A stretch of DNA of 64,000 nt, taken from positions 1-64,000 of the forward strand of contig NZ_MJEJ02000040.1 in NCBI RefSeq assembly GCF_002095435.2, read 5' to 3'. The position numbers and the translations under genes are program-made. Origin of the DNA: Williamsia sp. 1138. GTDB lineage: Bacteria; Actinomycetota; Actinomycetes; Mycobacteriales; Mycobacteriaceae. Shown here piece by piece: positions 1 to 8,484 of the stretch. How positions within the stretch are numbered: position 1 is the first letter of the stretch; each line of letters begins with the position of its first letter. A model generated the notes under the pieces. It did no database searches. It was given only the letters and a program-made list of their open reading frames with translations, and was not told where the DNA came from.

Positions 1-1362
1 GGTGTCGATCCAGTACTCCCGGTTGCCGCGCATCTCCACCCGGATGATGCCGCGGGTCTTGAGGTCGTGATGCTCCTTGCACAAGCACGCCAGATTCGAT
101 TCGATCGTCCAGCCACCGGCCATGGGGTTGGCATGGTTGAACGGCACGATGTGGTCGATCTCGCAGTCCTTCGCGGGTTTCTTGCAGCCGGTGAAGCGGC
201 AGGTTCCATCCAGCATTCGGATGATCCGGGCAAGCTTGCGCCCGGGTTTGTACTTCAATGCACCCCGCGGCGGATGCTTCCACCCGCCATGACCATCCTT
301 GGAAGGTGGCGCTTTCACCGGCGGAGCCGGACCGACATCCTTCTCCCCTAGAACCAGCCGGTTGCCGTTGTCGACGGCTTTCATCAATGCGGCGGCGACG
401 TCCTCGGCCGTGACCGGTCGACCATCGGCCGAGTTGATCAACTCCACCAACGCAGCGATCGCGTCCTGCCCGATCGTCACCAACGCCTTCCACCGGGAAC
501 GGCCTGCCAGCGACCGCGACTGATCACCATCGAGCGACCCATACCCCAGCAAGTACCCGGGATCCTTCGACAACCCGAGCAGGGTCGGCAGATCAAGCAC
601 CAACTCTGTCCACGCACGCCGGGCAGCGCGCGAAGGCGCAGCAGCAGACGGGCGAGCCGCAGGCTCGGGCTCTACTTCTGGCTCGGGTTCGGGTTCGGCA
701 TCTTCAGTAGCCGCAGCGTTGGCGTTCGCGATCGCCTCGAGCACCGCATCGACCTCACCCGCCGGGTCATCGAGCGCCATCTCCTCCAGCTGAGCTTTCG
801 CCCTGATCGCCTCCTCCGCCGTGCACCCCGTGGTCAGACTCGCCATCCCACCCGCCCGACGACGTACGGTCACCCGACGCAACGGATCCGCCGCACCATC
901 ATCATCAGGGCGGTCCGGTTCGAACGGCATCAAATGACGATCCAGCTCCTCCGCGAAGATGTTGTCACCCAACAACATCGCATCCTCCGCCAGAACGCCA
1001 TCGAGATCCATCAACGCATCCCGATACCCACGACTGGCACGATGATAGAGCGCTTTGAGTTTCTCGATAGACAGGTCACCCGCTGAGAAAGCCTCCGCCA
1101 GCTCCGGCAGATGATCCAACAACCGCCGACACCGCAACAGATGATCAGCCTGACCAGTCGTGCACCGCCACGCCACCGCGATCTCACACGCCGCGGCCCG
1201 CGTCCCATGCTCATCCTCGATCGAGGAGACATACCGGTAATACGCCAGACCATCATCAAGACGCGCCGCCCACGCCTGATTCACCTCACGAGTCCCAGAC
1301 TGCACGCGCGACAACAACTCCGACGCCTCAGCGTCTAACGTTGCGGTCCCCACCCAAGCCAT
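1..1362 (-). CDS. DUF222/HNH endonuclease-like protein (13E12-repeat family), 3' end outside the window
   Basis: An open frame runs leftward from ATG 1362 to the window edge, 454 codons, with the C-terminus missing. The N-terminal two thirds is a DUF222-type helical domain, followed by an acidic Pro/Glu-rich linker (about residues 205-235). Near residue 400 comes an HNH core: CEIDHIVPFNHA, an Asn in ESNLACLC, then KEHHDLKT, with Cys residues placed as in a zinc-stabilised HNH fold. This layout matches the 13E12 REP family of mycobacteria; the family's biological role is not established, so nuclease activity is inferred from the motif. An in-frame ATG at 1377 is a possible alternative start, but a -10-like TATGTT (1374-1369) sits six bases before ATG 1362, which favours a leaderless start there. 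An SOS-type box overlaps this promoter. Confidence 0.85.
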   Translation of the reverse strand, partial: MAWVGTATLDAEASELLSRVQSGTREVNQAWAARLDDGLAYYRYVSSIEDEHGTRAAACEIAVAWRCTTGQADHLLRCRRLLDHLPELAEAFSAGDLSIEKLKALYHRASRGYRDALMDLDGVLAEDAMLLGDNIFAEELDRHLMPFEPDRPDDDGAADPLRRVTVRRRAGGMASLTTGCTAEEAIRAKAQLEEMALDDPAGEVDAVLEAIANANAAATEDAEPEPEPEVEPEPAARPSAAAPSRAARRAWTELVLDLPTLLGLSKDPGYLLGYGSLDGDQSRSLAGRSRWKALVTIGQDAIAALVELINSADGRPVTAEDVAAALMKAVDNGNRLVLGEKDVGPAPPVKAPPSKDGHGGWKHPPRGALKYKPGRKLARIIRMLDGTCRFTGCKKPAKDCEIDHIVPFNHANPMAGGWTIESNLACLCKEHHDLKTRGIIRVEMRGNREYWIDT

Positions 1363-1365
1363 GGA

Positions 1366-1381
1366 TAGAACATACATTCGA
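1366..1381 (-). promoter_or_regulatory. LexA/SOS-type box overlapping a leaderless promoter
   Basis: TAGAAC-ATAC-ATTCGA matches the actinobacterial SOS box TCGAAC-N4-GTTCGA at 10 of the 12 specified positions. It overlaps the -10 hexamer TATGTT (minus strand 1374-1369) of the DUF222/HNH gene, the right place for LexA repression. Several 13E12-family genes of M. tuberculosis are reported to carry LexA sites, which supports the call. Assignment to LexA is inference. Confidence 0.6.
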
Positions 1382-1481
1382 GGTCTGACACTGGACGCCC
1401 GCTGCGAATCGTTCAGCCGCGGGGCAGTGATCTCTTCACCCCGGGAGTCCGAGACTTCTGAACGCTGCGTAACGTCATACC

Positions 1482-2396
1482 GTGGCCAAAAAGAGCAAAC
1501 GCGGCAGTGGTCCGCGCCCCGGAAGTAACCGCGCCGAGCGGGTCGCCGCACGTAAAGAGCGGCAAGCGCAAGAGATCGCGCCCGTCGAGCGCCCGTTCGC
1601 CGGTGTCGCCGCGGAATGCGATCTGGTGGCGCTGCGGTCGTTCGTCGCCTCGGCGACAGCAGATCTGACGCTGGTCGGCTCATCTGCGAACACCGTTCGA
1701 CTGGTCACAGTGCTCCCCGGCGCCGGCCCCGCCCTCGTCCGTGAAGAAAACGGCACGTCGGTGGCACTGGTCGCGCTGCAGACCGAACCCGAGCCCGCGG
1801 ACCCCGGTGATGCGTTGTCCGTCGCGATCGAGTGGGCCGCAGGGGCCGAGGCGGGCGAGACGCTCACCGAGGTCGATGCGTCCGAGGCGAAGGCGCTCTC
1901 CGACATCCTCGACCCGAAGGCAGCACTGGACGTCACCGTGCAGAAGGACTTCAACTGGTGGATCGAAGGCCAGGCGGATCCGGCCCCGCAGATCGTCCAG
2001 ATGATCGAGCAGGCCAACGCCGCCATCCGTCCGACGGCGCGACTCGTGGGAGATTTCGTCGGTGCACCCTGGTGGGTTGATGCCGGCGAGCGTGCGCATC
2101 TGCGCTGGGTCCGTCCCGAAGACGAAGACGACGTGATGGCAGCACTCGCGCGGGTCCACGCCGCCGGCGGCCTGACCCTGGGCGAGGGGTCGCGGTTCGC
2201 GGGATCATTCCGCACCCATGGCCTGCTGGTGCCCGTATTCGACCTGGACGTCGAAATGCACCATCAAGAGTGGACAGAGGGCGCAGAAAAGTTCAACGCC
2301 GCGCTCAACGAAGCACTGGCCTCGGACGCCGAACTGACGAGCGCCGAGCGCAGGTCTCGCGACGGTATCCGTGGCCGCCAGGTCACCTTGCGTTAG
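1482..2396 (+). CDS. DUF5926-type conserved actinobacterial protein
   Basis: A 304-residue protein with a very basic N-terminus (MAKKSKRGSGPRPGSNRAER), which resembles the DUF5926 family as I remember it. The rest is acidic to neutral with no membrane segment, signal peptide or catalytic motif I can name. A WWIEGQ stretch near residue 165 and an APWWVDAGER stretch near 195 are Trp-rich and look conserved. The start is GTG 1482: a -10-like TAACGT lies at 1470-1475, six bases before it, with no Shine-Dalgarno, so a leaderless mRNA is likely. The gene ends 24 bases before a 12-bp perfect hairpin and converges with the ferritin gene. Function unknown. Confidence 0.7.
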   Translation: MAKKSKRGSGPRPGSNRAERVAARKERQAQEIAPVERPFAGVAAECDLVALRSFVASATADLTLVGSSANTVRLVTVLPGAGPALVREENGTSVALVALQTEPEPADPGDALSVAIEWAAGAEAGETLTEVDASEAKALSDILDPKAALDVTVQKDFNWWIEGQADPAPQIVQMIEQANAAIRPTARLVGDFVGAPWWVDAGERAHLRWVRPEDEDDVMAALARVHAAGGLTLGEGSRFAGSFRTHGLLVPVFDLDVEMHHQEWTEGAEKFNAALNEALASDAELTSAERRSRDGIRGRQVTLR

Positions 2397-2419
2397 CAGC
2401 GAACACCGGACACAACACA

Positions 2420-2448
2420 ACGGGCGCCCCCGAGAAGGGGGCGCCCGT
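2420..2448. terminator. 12-bp perfect hairpin between convergent genes
   Basis: ACGGGCGCCCCC (2420-2431), a five-base loop GAGAA, and GGGGGCGCCCGT (2437-2448) form a perfect stem. There is no T-tract on either side. It lies between the DUF5926 gene and the convergent ferritin gene and can serve both. Confidence 0.75.
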
Positions 2449-2471
2449 CGTGGGCTGCAGAGATGGTCTCT

Positions 2472-3011
2472 TTAGATGGAGCCACCGGCGGCGGCCGGTG
2501 CGGTCGCGTCGCTCGTCGCGGCGACACCGATCTCACGCGAGATGAAGTTCTCCAGATCGAACAGGTTGCCGTCGCAGCGGTCTGCGACCGTCTGAAGGGT
2601 ACGCATCACTGCGACCTCCTCGACCTGCTCCTTGAGGAACCACTGCATGAACTGCTCACCGAGGTAGTCACCCTCGTCGCGGGCGACCTTGGCCAGCTGG
2701 ACGATCTGGTCGGTGACGCGCTGCTCCTGCTCGAGCGCAAGCTTGATCGGCGCCCGGTAGTCCGCAAACGAGTTCTCGGGTTGGTCGATACCGGGCAGCT
2801 GCACAGTGATGTCGCGATCGAGGAAGTACTGCACGATCATCATCGCGTGGTTGCGTTCTTCGACCGACTGGCCGTAGAAGTGCTTGGCCAACTGCGGTAG
2901 GTCCTCGTTGTCGTAGAAAGCGGCCACGGCGATGTACTGCTGTGAGGACGCGAACTCGTGGCGGATTTGCTCCTGCAGCAGCGAGTGGAATTTGGTCATC
3001 TTGTTGCTCAT
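2472..3011 (-). CDS. bfrB: Ferritin, BfrB type
   Basis: About 179 residues, starting MSNKMTKFHSLLQEQ. This is a non-haem bacterial ferritin that stores iron in a 24-mer shell. Ferroxidase-type residues are visible: Glu in QIRHEFASSQQY, then EERNHA and, later, GEQFMQWFLKEQVEE. The match to M. tuberculosis BfrB (as remembered) is close through LPQLAKHFY, VEERNHAMM and FLGEQFMQWFL-like segments; the Ala/Gly-rich C-terminal tail is also shared. ATG 3011 is preferred over the upstream TTG 3020 because it matches family length, although no strong Shine-Dalgarno is present at either. Two IdeR-like palindromes lie upstream. In M. tuberculosis the neighbour is the LCP gene Rv3840; here that neighbour is about 15.5 kb away. 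Confidence 0.93.
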   Translation of the reverse strand: MSNKMTKFHSLLQEQIRHEFASSQQYIAVAAFYDNEDLPQLAKHFYGQSVEERNHAMMIVQYFLDRDITVQLPGIDQPENSFADYRAPIKLALEQEQRVTDQIVQLAKVARDEGDYLGEQFMQWFLKEQVEEVAVMRTLQTVADRCDGNLFDLENFISREIGVAATSDATAPAAAGGSI

Positions 3012-3064
3012 GGAAACCAACGTAGTAGCAGGTCAAACCCCTTGTCACCCAAGTTCATCCTTAC

Positions 3065-3108
3065 TTAGGTTGGCTTATCCAAAGGGTCCTGAGGCAAGGT
3101 TAACCTTG
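3065..3108 (-). promoter_or_regulatory. Two IdeR/DtxR-like boxes upstream of ferritin
   Basis: Positions 3065-3083 read TTAGGTTGGCTTATCCAAA, 14 of 19 matches to the DtxR/IdeR consensus. Positions 3095-3108 are a perfect 14-base palindrome, CAAGGTTAACCTTG, with the same AGGTT/AACCT half-site vocabulary. Tandem IdeR sites upstream of bfrB are known in M. tuberculosis, where IdeR activates the gene. The two sites are about 55-95 bases upstream of the start codon. Confidence 0.6.
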
Positions 3109-3167
3109 GAATACAAGGGATTTGGCCGACCGCCGTGGCCATCGGACACAGCTCTAGTGCCCGACGT

Positions 3168-4262
3168 TCATGCGGGAGCGTCCAATCGGCGGCGCGCGAT
3201 ACGGTCCGCCGCGATGCCTGGCAGTATTGATTCCCGGTCGGCGGTGTCGAGGATGAAAGACATTGTGTCGAAGACCTTTTCGACCCGTGAACGAACCTCG
3301 CCGGCGCCGCGTCCACGTAGCTCACCCTCCACCTGGATCAGGCCTCCGGAGTTGGCCACATAGTCCGGTATCCACACGATTCCGCGATCGCCGAGGGCGC
3401 TCTCGAGGTCTGGGGTCAGCAGCTGGTTGTTGGCTGCGCCACAGATGATCGATGTGTCGAGTGTCTCAATGGACGTGGCGTTCACTGTCGCGCCGAGAGC
3501 GCAGGGGGCGTAGACGTCGAGCCGTTCAGCCCGCACATCCGCAGCGACTCGTACGCGCGGGAATGCGGCCAGCACTCGATCCAGCGACGGCCGATACGGG
3601 TCCGCCACGACGATGTCGGCTCCTGCTCCCGAGAGCAGGGAGATCAGCTCGAAGCCCACTTTGCCCGCGCCCTCGACGCCGACAGTCCGTCCTTGGAGCT
3701 CGCGATCACCCCAGGCGCGCACCGCTGCTGCCCGCATGGCCTGGAAGACGCCGAGCGCGGTGTTGGGGCCGCTGTCCCCGGAGCCGCCGGCGGCGGTGTT
3801 GCGCCCGACCACGTGTGCGGTGGTCTCGCCCATGATGTCGAGGTCGTTGCTGTTGGTGCCGACGTCGCCCGCGGTGACGTATCGTCCGCCCAGACGCTCG
3901 ACGAAAGAACCATAGGCGCGTAGGAGTTCCGGCGTCTTGACGGCGTGGGGGTCGCCGATGATCACGGCTTTTCCGCCGCCCAGATCGAGGCCTGCGGCTG
4001 CGGCCTTGTAGGTCATTCCGCGGGCGAGTCGCAAAACGTCTGTCAGAGCTGCACCTTCGTCGCGATATGCACGAAAGCGGGTGCCGCCGAGTGCCGGTCC
4101 GAGCGTGGTCGAGTGCAGCGCGATGATGGCACGGAGCCCGGTGGCACTGTCCTGGCAGAACACCACCTGCTCGTGGGCAGGCTCCTCGACGGGAAAGTCC
4201 GTCCGGTCGAACACGTGGCTCGTGGCTGTGTCGACGTTTGACGGGGTGATGGTGACTGACAT
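3168..4262 (-). CDS. Leucine/phenylalanine-type amino-acid dehydrogenase
   Basis: A 364-residue Glu/Leu/Phe/Val dehydrogenase family enzyme, the usual size for leucine dehydrogenase. It would catalyse NAD-dependent oxidative deamination of a branched-chain (or aromatic) amino acid to its 2-oxo acid in the cytosol. Visible motifs are GPALGGTRF (substrate loop), the catalytic lysine in DLGGGKAVI, GDVGTNSNDLDIMGET, and the Rossmann loop GVEGAGKVG. ATG 4262 is chosen over 4292 because GGAGG sits five to six bases upstream. Its neighbours are an Lrp regulator and a branched-chain oxoacid dehydrogenase operon, which make a branched-chain substrate (Leu, Ile or Val) more likely than Phe; the sequence alone does not settle this. 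Confidence 0.88.
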   Translation of the reverse strand: MSVTITPSNVDTATSHVFDRTDFPVEEPAHEQVVFCQDSATGLRAIIALHSTTLGPALGGTRFRAYRDEGAALTDVLRLARGMTYKAAAAGLDLGGGKAVIIGDPHAVKTPELLRAYGSFVERLGGRYVTAGDVGTNSNDLDIMGETTAHVVGRNTAAGGSGDSGPNTALGVFQAMRAAAVRAWGDRELQGRTVGVEGAGKVGFELISLLSGAGADIVVADPYRPSLDRVLAAFPRVRVAADVRAERLDVYAPCALGATVNATSIETLDTSIICGAANNQLLTPDLESALGDRGIVWIPDYVANSGGLIQVEGELRGRGAGEVRSRVEKVFDTMSFILDTADRESILPGIAADRIARRRLDAPA

Positions 4263-4444
4263 GGAAACCTCCGGGTGGGTGGTCGACGCCATTCGGCGAG
4301 GATGTGCAAACAGCTGAGGGAATGCTGTAACGATGCGCCGATATGTGCAACAGCGGGATCAGAAGTTGCGCATAGCGCCCAAATTAGAACGCTCCGGGAG
4401 TGCATCATTGGTCACAATGTGTCGACTGACCCGAACGCGGGAGT

Positions 4445-4918
4445 TCAGCGACCTCGTGCGAGCCGCTCCAGCAGTGGACGGGTCCGATAGGGGATCGCGT
4501 CACGCATCGCCACCGACATCGTCGTCCGCTCGATGCCTGGTACGGCCAAGACGAGCCCGGCGACTCGGTAGAGATCGTCCGCGTCGACGGCCGCGACGGC
4601 GACGAGAAGGTCGGCGTCTCCGGAGATTCCGATGACCTCGATCACCTCGGGGATGTCGCCGAGGAGCGCGATGATCGGTTCGAGCCGGTGTTGGTCGACG
4701 ACGGCGCTGATGTATGCACGCAACGTGTATCCGAGGTCGCGAGTCGAGATCAGCCGATCCATGGGGGACAGGACCCGCCGTTCCTCCCATCGGGCGAGAC
4801 GGGACTGAACGGTGTTGCGGGCCATCTGCAACGCGGCGGCCAACTGGACGCCGGTTGCGCGTGGGGTGTCGCACAGAGCGAGGAGTAGGCGGGCGTCGGA
4901 TCGATCGAACTGCGTCAT
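4445..4918 (-). CDS. Lrp/AsnC-family transcriptional regulator
   Basis: About 157 residues from MTQFDRSDARLLLALCD. An N-terminal winged helix-turn-helix (GVQLAAALQMARNTVQSRLARWE, residues about 20-45) is followed by a RAM/AsnC effector domain (AYISAVVDQHRLEPIIALLGDIPEVIEVIGISGDADLLV). Lrp-family proteins sense amino acids, and this one lies between leucine dehydrogenase and the divergent branched-chain oxoacid dehydrogenase operon, so it is likely their regulator, probably a branched-chain amino-acid sensor like BkdR (inference). The 160-base divergent spacer 4919-5078 would hold its operators. No clear Shine-Dalgarno precedes ATG 4918, but upstream in-frame extension does not resemble the family. 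Confidence 0.9.
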   Translation of the reverse strand: MTQFDRSDARLLLALCDTPRATGVQLAAALQMARNTVQSRLARWEERRVLSPMDRLISTRDLGYTLRAYISAVVDQHRLEPIIALLGDIPEVIEVIGISGDADLLVAVAAVDADDLYRVAGLVLAVPGIERTTMSVAMRDAIPYRTRPLLERLARGR

Positions 4919-5078
4919 ATCGCCAAGTGTCGCACGTCTCACGGCCGTAAATCTGCGCAGTGTGCTCAAATTCCCGAACTTCTCTTGTGCAATGTGGAGT
5001 CCACTGATTGCCTGGCGATCGCAATTGCTTCCGTTAGCGGCACGCGCCCGCCGACAGCCTACTGAGTGGAGATCTCCG

Positions 5079-6164
5079 GTGACCGATGACGATGGCCTGG
5101 TCCAATTGATCACTCCGACCGGCGAGCGGGTCGAGCATCCCGACTACTCCGGGCTGGTGAGCGACATCGACGTCGCAGAGTTGGGTCGCTTGTACGAGGA
5201 CCTCGTGGTGGTGCGTCGGATAGATGCCGAGGCCACTGCGCTGCAGCGTCAGGGAGAACTGGGTCTGTGGGCGCCACTGCTGGGACAGGAAGCCGCGCAG
5301 GTCGGTTCGGCGCGAGCCCTCGACCCGCAGGACTTCGTCTTCGCGAGCTACCGAGAGCATGCGGTGGCATACTGCCGAGGCGTCGATCCCACGCAGATGC
5401 TCCGGTTCTGGCGCGGGTCGACCCATTCGGGCTGGAATCCATACGAGTATCGGATGACTACGCCTGCGATCATCGTCGGCGCGCAAGCGCTGCACGCCAC
5501 CGGCTACGCCCTCGGTATGCAGTTCGACGGCGTCGACGGCGCCGCCATCACCTATTTCGGTGACGGCGCGACCAGTCAGGGCGACATCTCAGAGGCCTTC
5601 GGCTTCGCTGCGAGCTTCCATGCGCCGGTGGTGTTCTTCTGCCAGAACAATCAGTGGGCGATCTCCGAACCGGTGTCGTTGCAGACCCGGGTGAACATCG
5701 CCGAGCGGGGTCGTGGGTTCGGGGTGCCGAGCGTTCGGGTCGACGGCAACGATGTGCTCGCGGTCATCGCGGTGACGAGAGCAGCACTGGCCCGGGCCCG
5801 TGAGGGCAGCGGCCCGACGCTCATCGAGGCGGTCACCTACCGGATGGGACCTCACACGACGTCGGATGACCCCTCGCGCTACCGCCCGGCCGCATTGGAC
5901 GACGAGTGGCGCGCCAAGGATCCACTCGACCGCATCCGGTTGCTGCTCGAGAAAGAGGGTGCCCTCGGCGACGATGTGCGCGCAGCCATCGGTGCGCAGG
6001 CCGATACCACCGCGGCTGCGCTACGTCGCGGTTGCCTGGAGACCGTAGAACCCGCGCCGCTCTCGATGTTCGACGAGGTCTACGCCGAACCCCATCCCCT
6101 GATCGACGAGGAGCGCCGCGAGTTCGCCTCGTACCTGCAAGGATTCGAAGGAGACGTCCGATGA
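5079..6164 (+). CDS. bkdA: Branched-chain 2-oxoacid dehydrogenase E1 alpha subunit
   Basis: 361 residues from GTG 5079 (VTDDDGLVQL), with GGAG about eight bases upstream; the longer open frame to 4812 crosses the divergent promoter and is not used. E1 alpha binds thiamine diphosphate and decarboxylates the 2-oxo acid. The ThDP motif is clear: YFGDGATSQGDISEAF through FFCQNNQWAIS. The RMGPHTTSDDP loop near residue 255 is typical of E1 alpha phosphorylation-loop regions. It overlaps the E1 beta start by four bases (ATGA), so the two are translationally coupled. Context (leucine dehydrogenase, Lrp) favours a branched-chain rather than pyruvate substrate. Confidence 0.9.
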   Translation: MTDDDGLVQLITPTGERVEHPDYSGLVSDIDVAELGRLYEDLVVVRRIDAEATALQRQGELGLWAPLLGQEAAQVGSARALDPQDFVFASYREHAVAYCRGVDPTQMLRFWRGSTHSGWNPYEYRMTTPAIIVGAQALHATGYALGMQFDGVDGAAITYFGDGATSQGDISEAFGFAASFHAPVVFFCQNNQWAISEPVSLQTRVNIAERGRGFGVPSVRVDGNDVLAVIAVTRAALARAREGSGPTLIEAVTYRMGPHTTSDDPSRYRPAALDDEWRAKDPLDRIRLLLEKEGALGDDVRAAIGAQADTTAAALRRGCLETVEPAPLSMFDEVYAEPHPLIDEERREFASYLQGFEGDVR

Positions 6165-7150
6165 GCACGGCAATCACCCCCGAGGTTCTCCCGATCGGCA
6201 AGGCGATCAACTCCGGTCTGCGAGCAGCCATGGAGAATGACCCGAAGGTCGTACTCCTGGGTGAGGACATCGGAAAGCTCGGTGGTGTCTTCCGCGTCAC
6301 CGACGGCCTGCAGAAGGATTTCGGGCCGCAGCGCGTGATCGACACCCCGCTCGCGGAGTCCGGGATCATCGGTACCGCAGTCGGTCTGGCGATGCGCGGC
6401 TACCGACCGGTCTGCGAGATCCAGTTCGACGGGTTCATCTATCCGGCCTTTGATCAGATCGTCTCCCAGGTCGCCAAGCTCCACTATCGCACTGGCGGAA
6501 ACGTCAAGATGCCCATCACGATCCGGGTGCCCTACGGTGGCGGTATCGGAGCCATCGAGCATCATTCAGAGTCTCCTGAAGGGTACTTCGCGGCCACCGC
6601 CGGATTGCGGGTCGTCACGTGCGGGACATCCGCCGACGCTCACCAGATGATCCAGCAGGCCATCGCCTCAGATGATCCGGTGATGTTCTTCGAACCCAAG
6701 CGCCGCTACTGGGAGAAGGGCCCGCTGGCCGCCGGCGACCCGTACCCGCTACACAAGGCCAGGGTCGTCTCGGCCGGCTCCGACGTCACGCTGGTCGCCT
6801 ACGGACCGTTGGTCACGACGGCGGTTCAGGCAGCGAAAGTAGCAGCAGACGAGGGCCGCTCCATCGAGGTCATCGACTTGCGGTCCATCTCACCGCTCGA
6901 TGTCGACACCGTAGCCGAGTCGGTGCGTCGCACAAGACGATTGGTGATCACCCATGAGGCGCCGGTCTTTCTGGGGATCGGTGCCGAGCTCGCCGCACGG
7001 ATCGGGGAACGCTGCTTCTTCCATCTCGAGGCGCCGGTGGGCCGCGTCGGCGGCTTCACGTTGCCGTATCCGCCGTCCAAGCTCGAAGAGCATTTTCTTC
7101 CCGACGTCGACCGGATCCTCGACGCCGTCGACCGCACGTTCGCACTGTAG
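6161..7150 (+). CDS. bkdB: Branched-chain 2-oxoacid dehydrogenase E1 beta subunit
   Basis: A 329-residue transketolase-like subunit that completes the E1 heterotetramer. Typical features are LGEDIGKLGGVFRVTDGL near residue 30, DTPLAESGIIGTAVG, the EIQFDGFIYPAFDQI segment, PYGGGIGAIEHHSESPE and the C-terminal VIDLRSISPLDVDTV with THEAP. ATG 6161 is preceded by GAAGGAG and overlaps the E1 alpha stop. It is followed 14 bases later by the E2 gene, so the operon is continuous. Length and motif spacing are normal. Pyruvate as alternative substrate cannot be excluded from sequence. Confidence 0.92.
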   Translation: MSTAITPEVLPIGKAINSGLRAAMENDPKVVLLGEDIGKLGGVFRVTDGLQKDFGPQRVIDTPLAESGIIGTAVGLAMRGYRPVCEIQFDGFIYPAFDQIVSQVAKLHYRTGGNVKMPITIRVPYGGGIGAIEHHSESPEGYFAATAGLRVVTCGTSADAHQMIQQAIASDDPVMFFEPKRRYWEKGPLAAGDPYPLHKARVVSAGSDVTLVAYGPLVTTAVQAAKVAADEGRSIEVIDLRSISPLDVDTVAESVRRTRRLVITHEAPVFLGIGAELAARIGERCFFHLEAPVGRVGGFTLPYPPSKLEEHFLPDVDRILDAVDRTFAL

Positions 7151-7164
7151 GAGCTGACCGAACC

Positions 7165-8454
7165 ATGCCGACCATCCAGACGTTCCTCCTGCCCGATCTC
7201 GGTGAAGGTCTCACCGACGCCGAACTGCTGACCTGGCTGGTGAAGGTCGGGGACACAGTCGAACTCAACCAGAACATCGCCGATGTGGAGACCGCCAAGG
7301 CATCGGTCGAGCTGCCCTCTCCCTACGCCGGGACAGTGGTGGCCCTTCATGCCGAGGAAGGTGCGACCGTCGAGGTCGGGAGTCCCTTCATCGACATCGA
7401 GGTGGCCGGTGCGCCCGCATCTGACGCCCCCGAACCCACCACCGCGGAACCCGCGCCCGAACGCACACCGGTCCTGGTCGGGTACGGCGTGGCTGCCGAG
7501 AGCACCGGCCGCAGGCGCCGTCGCCCGGCACCGGTTGTCGCGGTGGCCCCTGTCCCACAACAGGAACGACCGCTGGCCGCACCACCGGTCCGGTACGCCG
7601 CCCGACGTGGCGGCGTCGACCTGAAGGATGTGCAGCCCTCCGGCAGCCGCGGCGAAGTGACCCGCGACGATCTCGAGCGACATCTCTCACAAGCGCCTGT
7701 CGCCGACCCGGCCGAACCCGAGCCCCGGACGGCTCGGCCGCCGGTGACCGGTCTGGACGAAGAACGCACCTCGATCAAAGGGGTGCGTAAGCACACCGCG
7801 GCGGCGATGGTCCAGAGTGCCTTCACCGCACCACATGTCACCGAGTTCATCACCGTCGACGTGACGCCCATGATGGATCTCCTCAGCAAGCTGAAGCAGT
7901 CCAAACACTTCGAGACCGTGCGGATCACGCCGCTGGCCCTGGTTGCGAAAGCACTACTCGTCGCGCTGCGCACGAACCCGTCACTGAACTCGTCGTGGGA
8001 CGAGGCCAATCAAGAGATCGTCACCAAGCGGTACGTGAACCTCGGTATCGCCGCCGCAACCCCGCGAGGCCTGATGGTCCCCAACATCAAGAATGCCCAC
8101 ACACTTGGTCTGCGTGACCTGGCCCAGTCTCTGGTGATGCTGACGACCACCGCGAAGGAAGGACGGACCGGGCCCGAAGATCTCGCTGCCGGAACCATCA
8201 CCATCACCAATGTCGGTGTGTTCGGCGTTGATTCGGGAACTCCGATCCTCAACCCCGGTGAGGCGGCCATCCTGTGTTTCGGGGCGATCCGCCGGCAGCC
8301 CTGGGAGTACGAAGGCGAGATCGCCTTACGTTCGATCACCACCCTGAGCTTGTCCTTCGACCACCGACTCGTCGACGGCGAACAGGGCTCGAGGTTCCTC
8401 GCGACGATCGCCGACATCCTGTCAGACCCGATCAGCTTGATCGCGCTGAGCTAG
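7165..8454 (+). CDS. bkdC: Dihydrolipoamide acyltransferase (E2) of the branched-chain oxoacid dehydrogenase
   Basis: 429 residues with the standard E2 order. A single N-terminal lipoyl domain (residues about 5-80) carries the lipoylated lysine in DVETAKASVEL. An Ala/Pro/Arg-rich linker follows, then a peripheral subunit-binding domain (YAARRGGVDLKDVQPSG, about 145-180), then the catalytic acyltransferase core with SLSFDHRLVDG holding the HxxxDG active site near the C-terminus. One lipoyl domain only, as is usual for Bkd E2. It transfers the branched acyl group to CoA. The gene lies 14 bases after E1 beta and 30 bases before lpd. Confidence 0.93.
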   Translation: MPTIQTFLLPDLGEGLTDAELLTWLVKVGDTVELNQNIADVETAKASVELPSPYAGTVVALHAEEGATVEVGSPFIDIEVAGAPASDAPEPTTAEPAPERTPVLVGYGVAAESTGRRRRRPAPVVAVAPVPQQERPLAAPPVRYAARRGGVDLKDVQPSGSRGEVTRDDLERHLSQAPVADPAEPEPRTARPPVTGLDEERTSIKGVRKHTAAAMVQSAFTAPHVTEFITVDVTPMMDLLSKLKQSKHFETVRITPLALVAKALLVALRTNPSLNSSWDEANQEIVTKRYVNLGIAAATPRGLMVPNIKNAHTLGLRDLAQSLVMLTTTAKEGRTGPEDLAAGTITITNVGVFGVDSGTPILNPGEAAILCFGAIRRQPWEYEGEIALRSITTLSLSFDHRLVDGEQGSRFLATIADILSDPISLIALS

Positions 8455-8484
8455 TCCTACACCGAACACCCACGAGGAGAACAG

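Noticed and set aside
4812-5078. Upstream extension of E1 alpha
   Set aside because: It overlaps the divergent lrp gene and its promoter; GTG 5079 has a ribosome site and fits family length.
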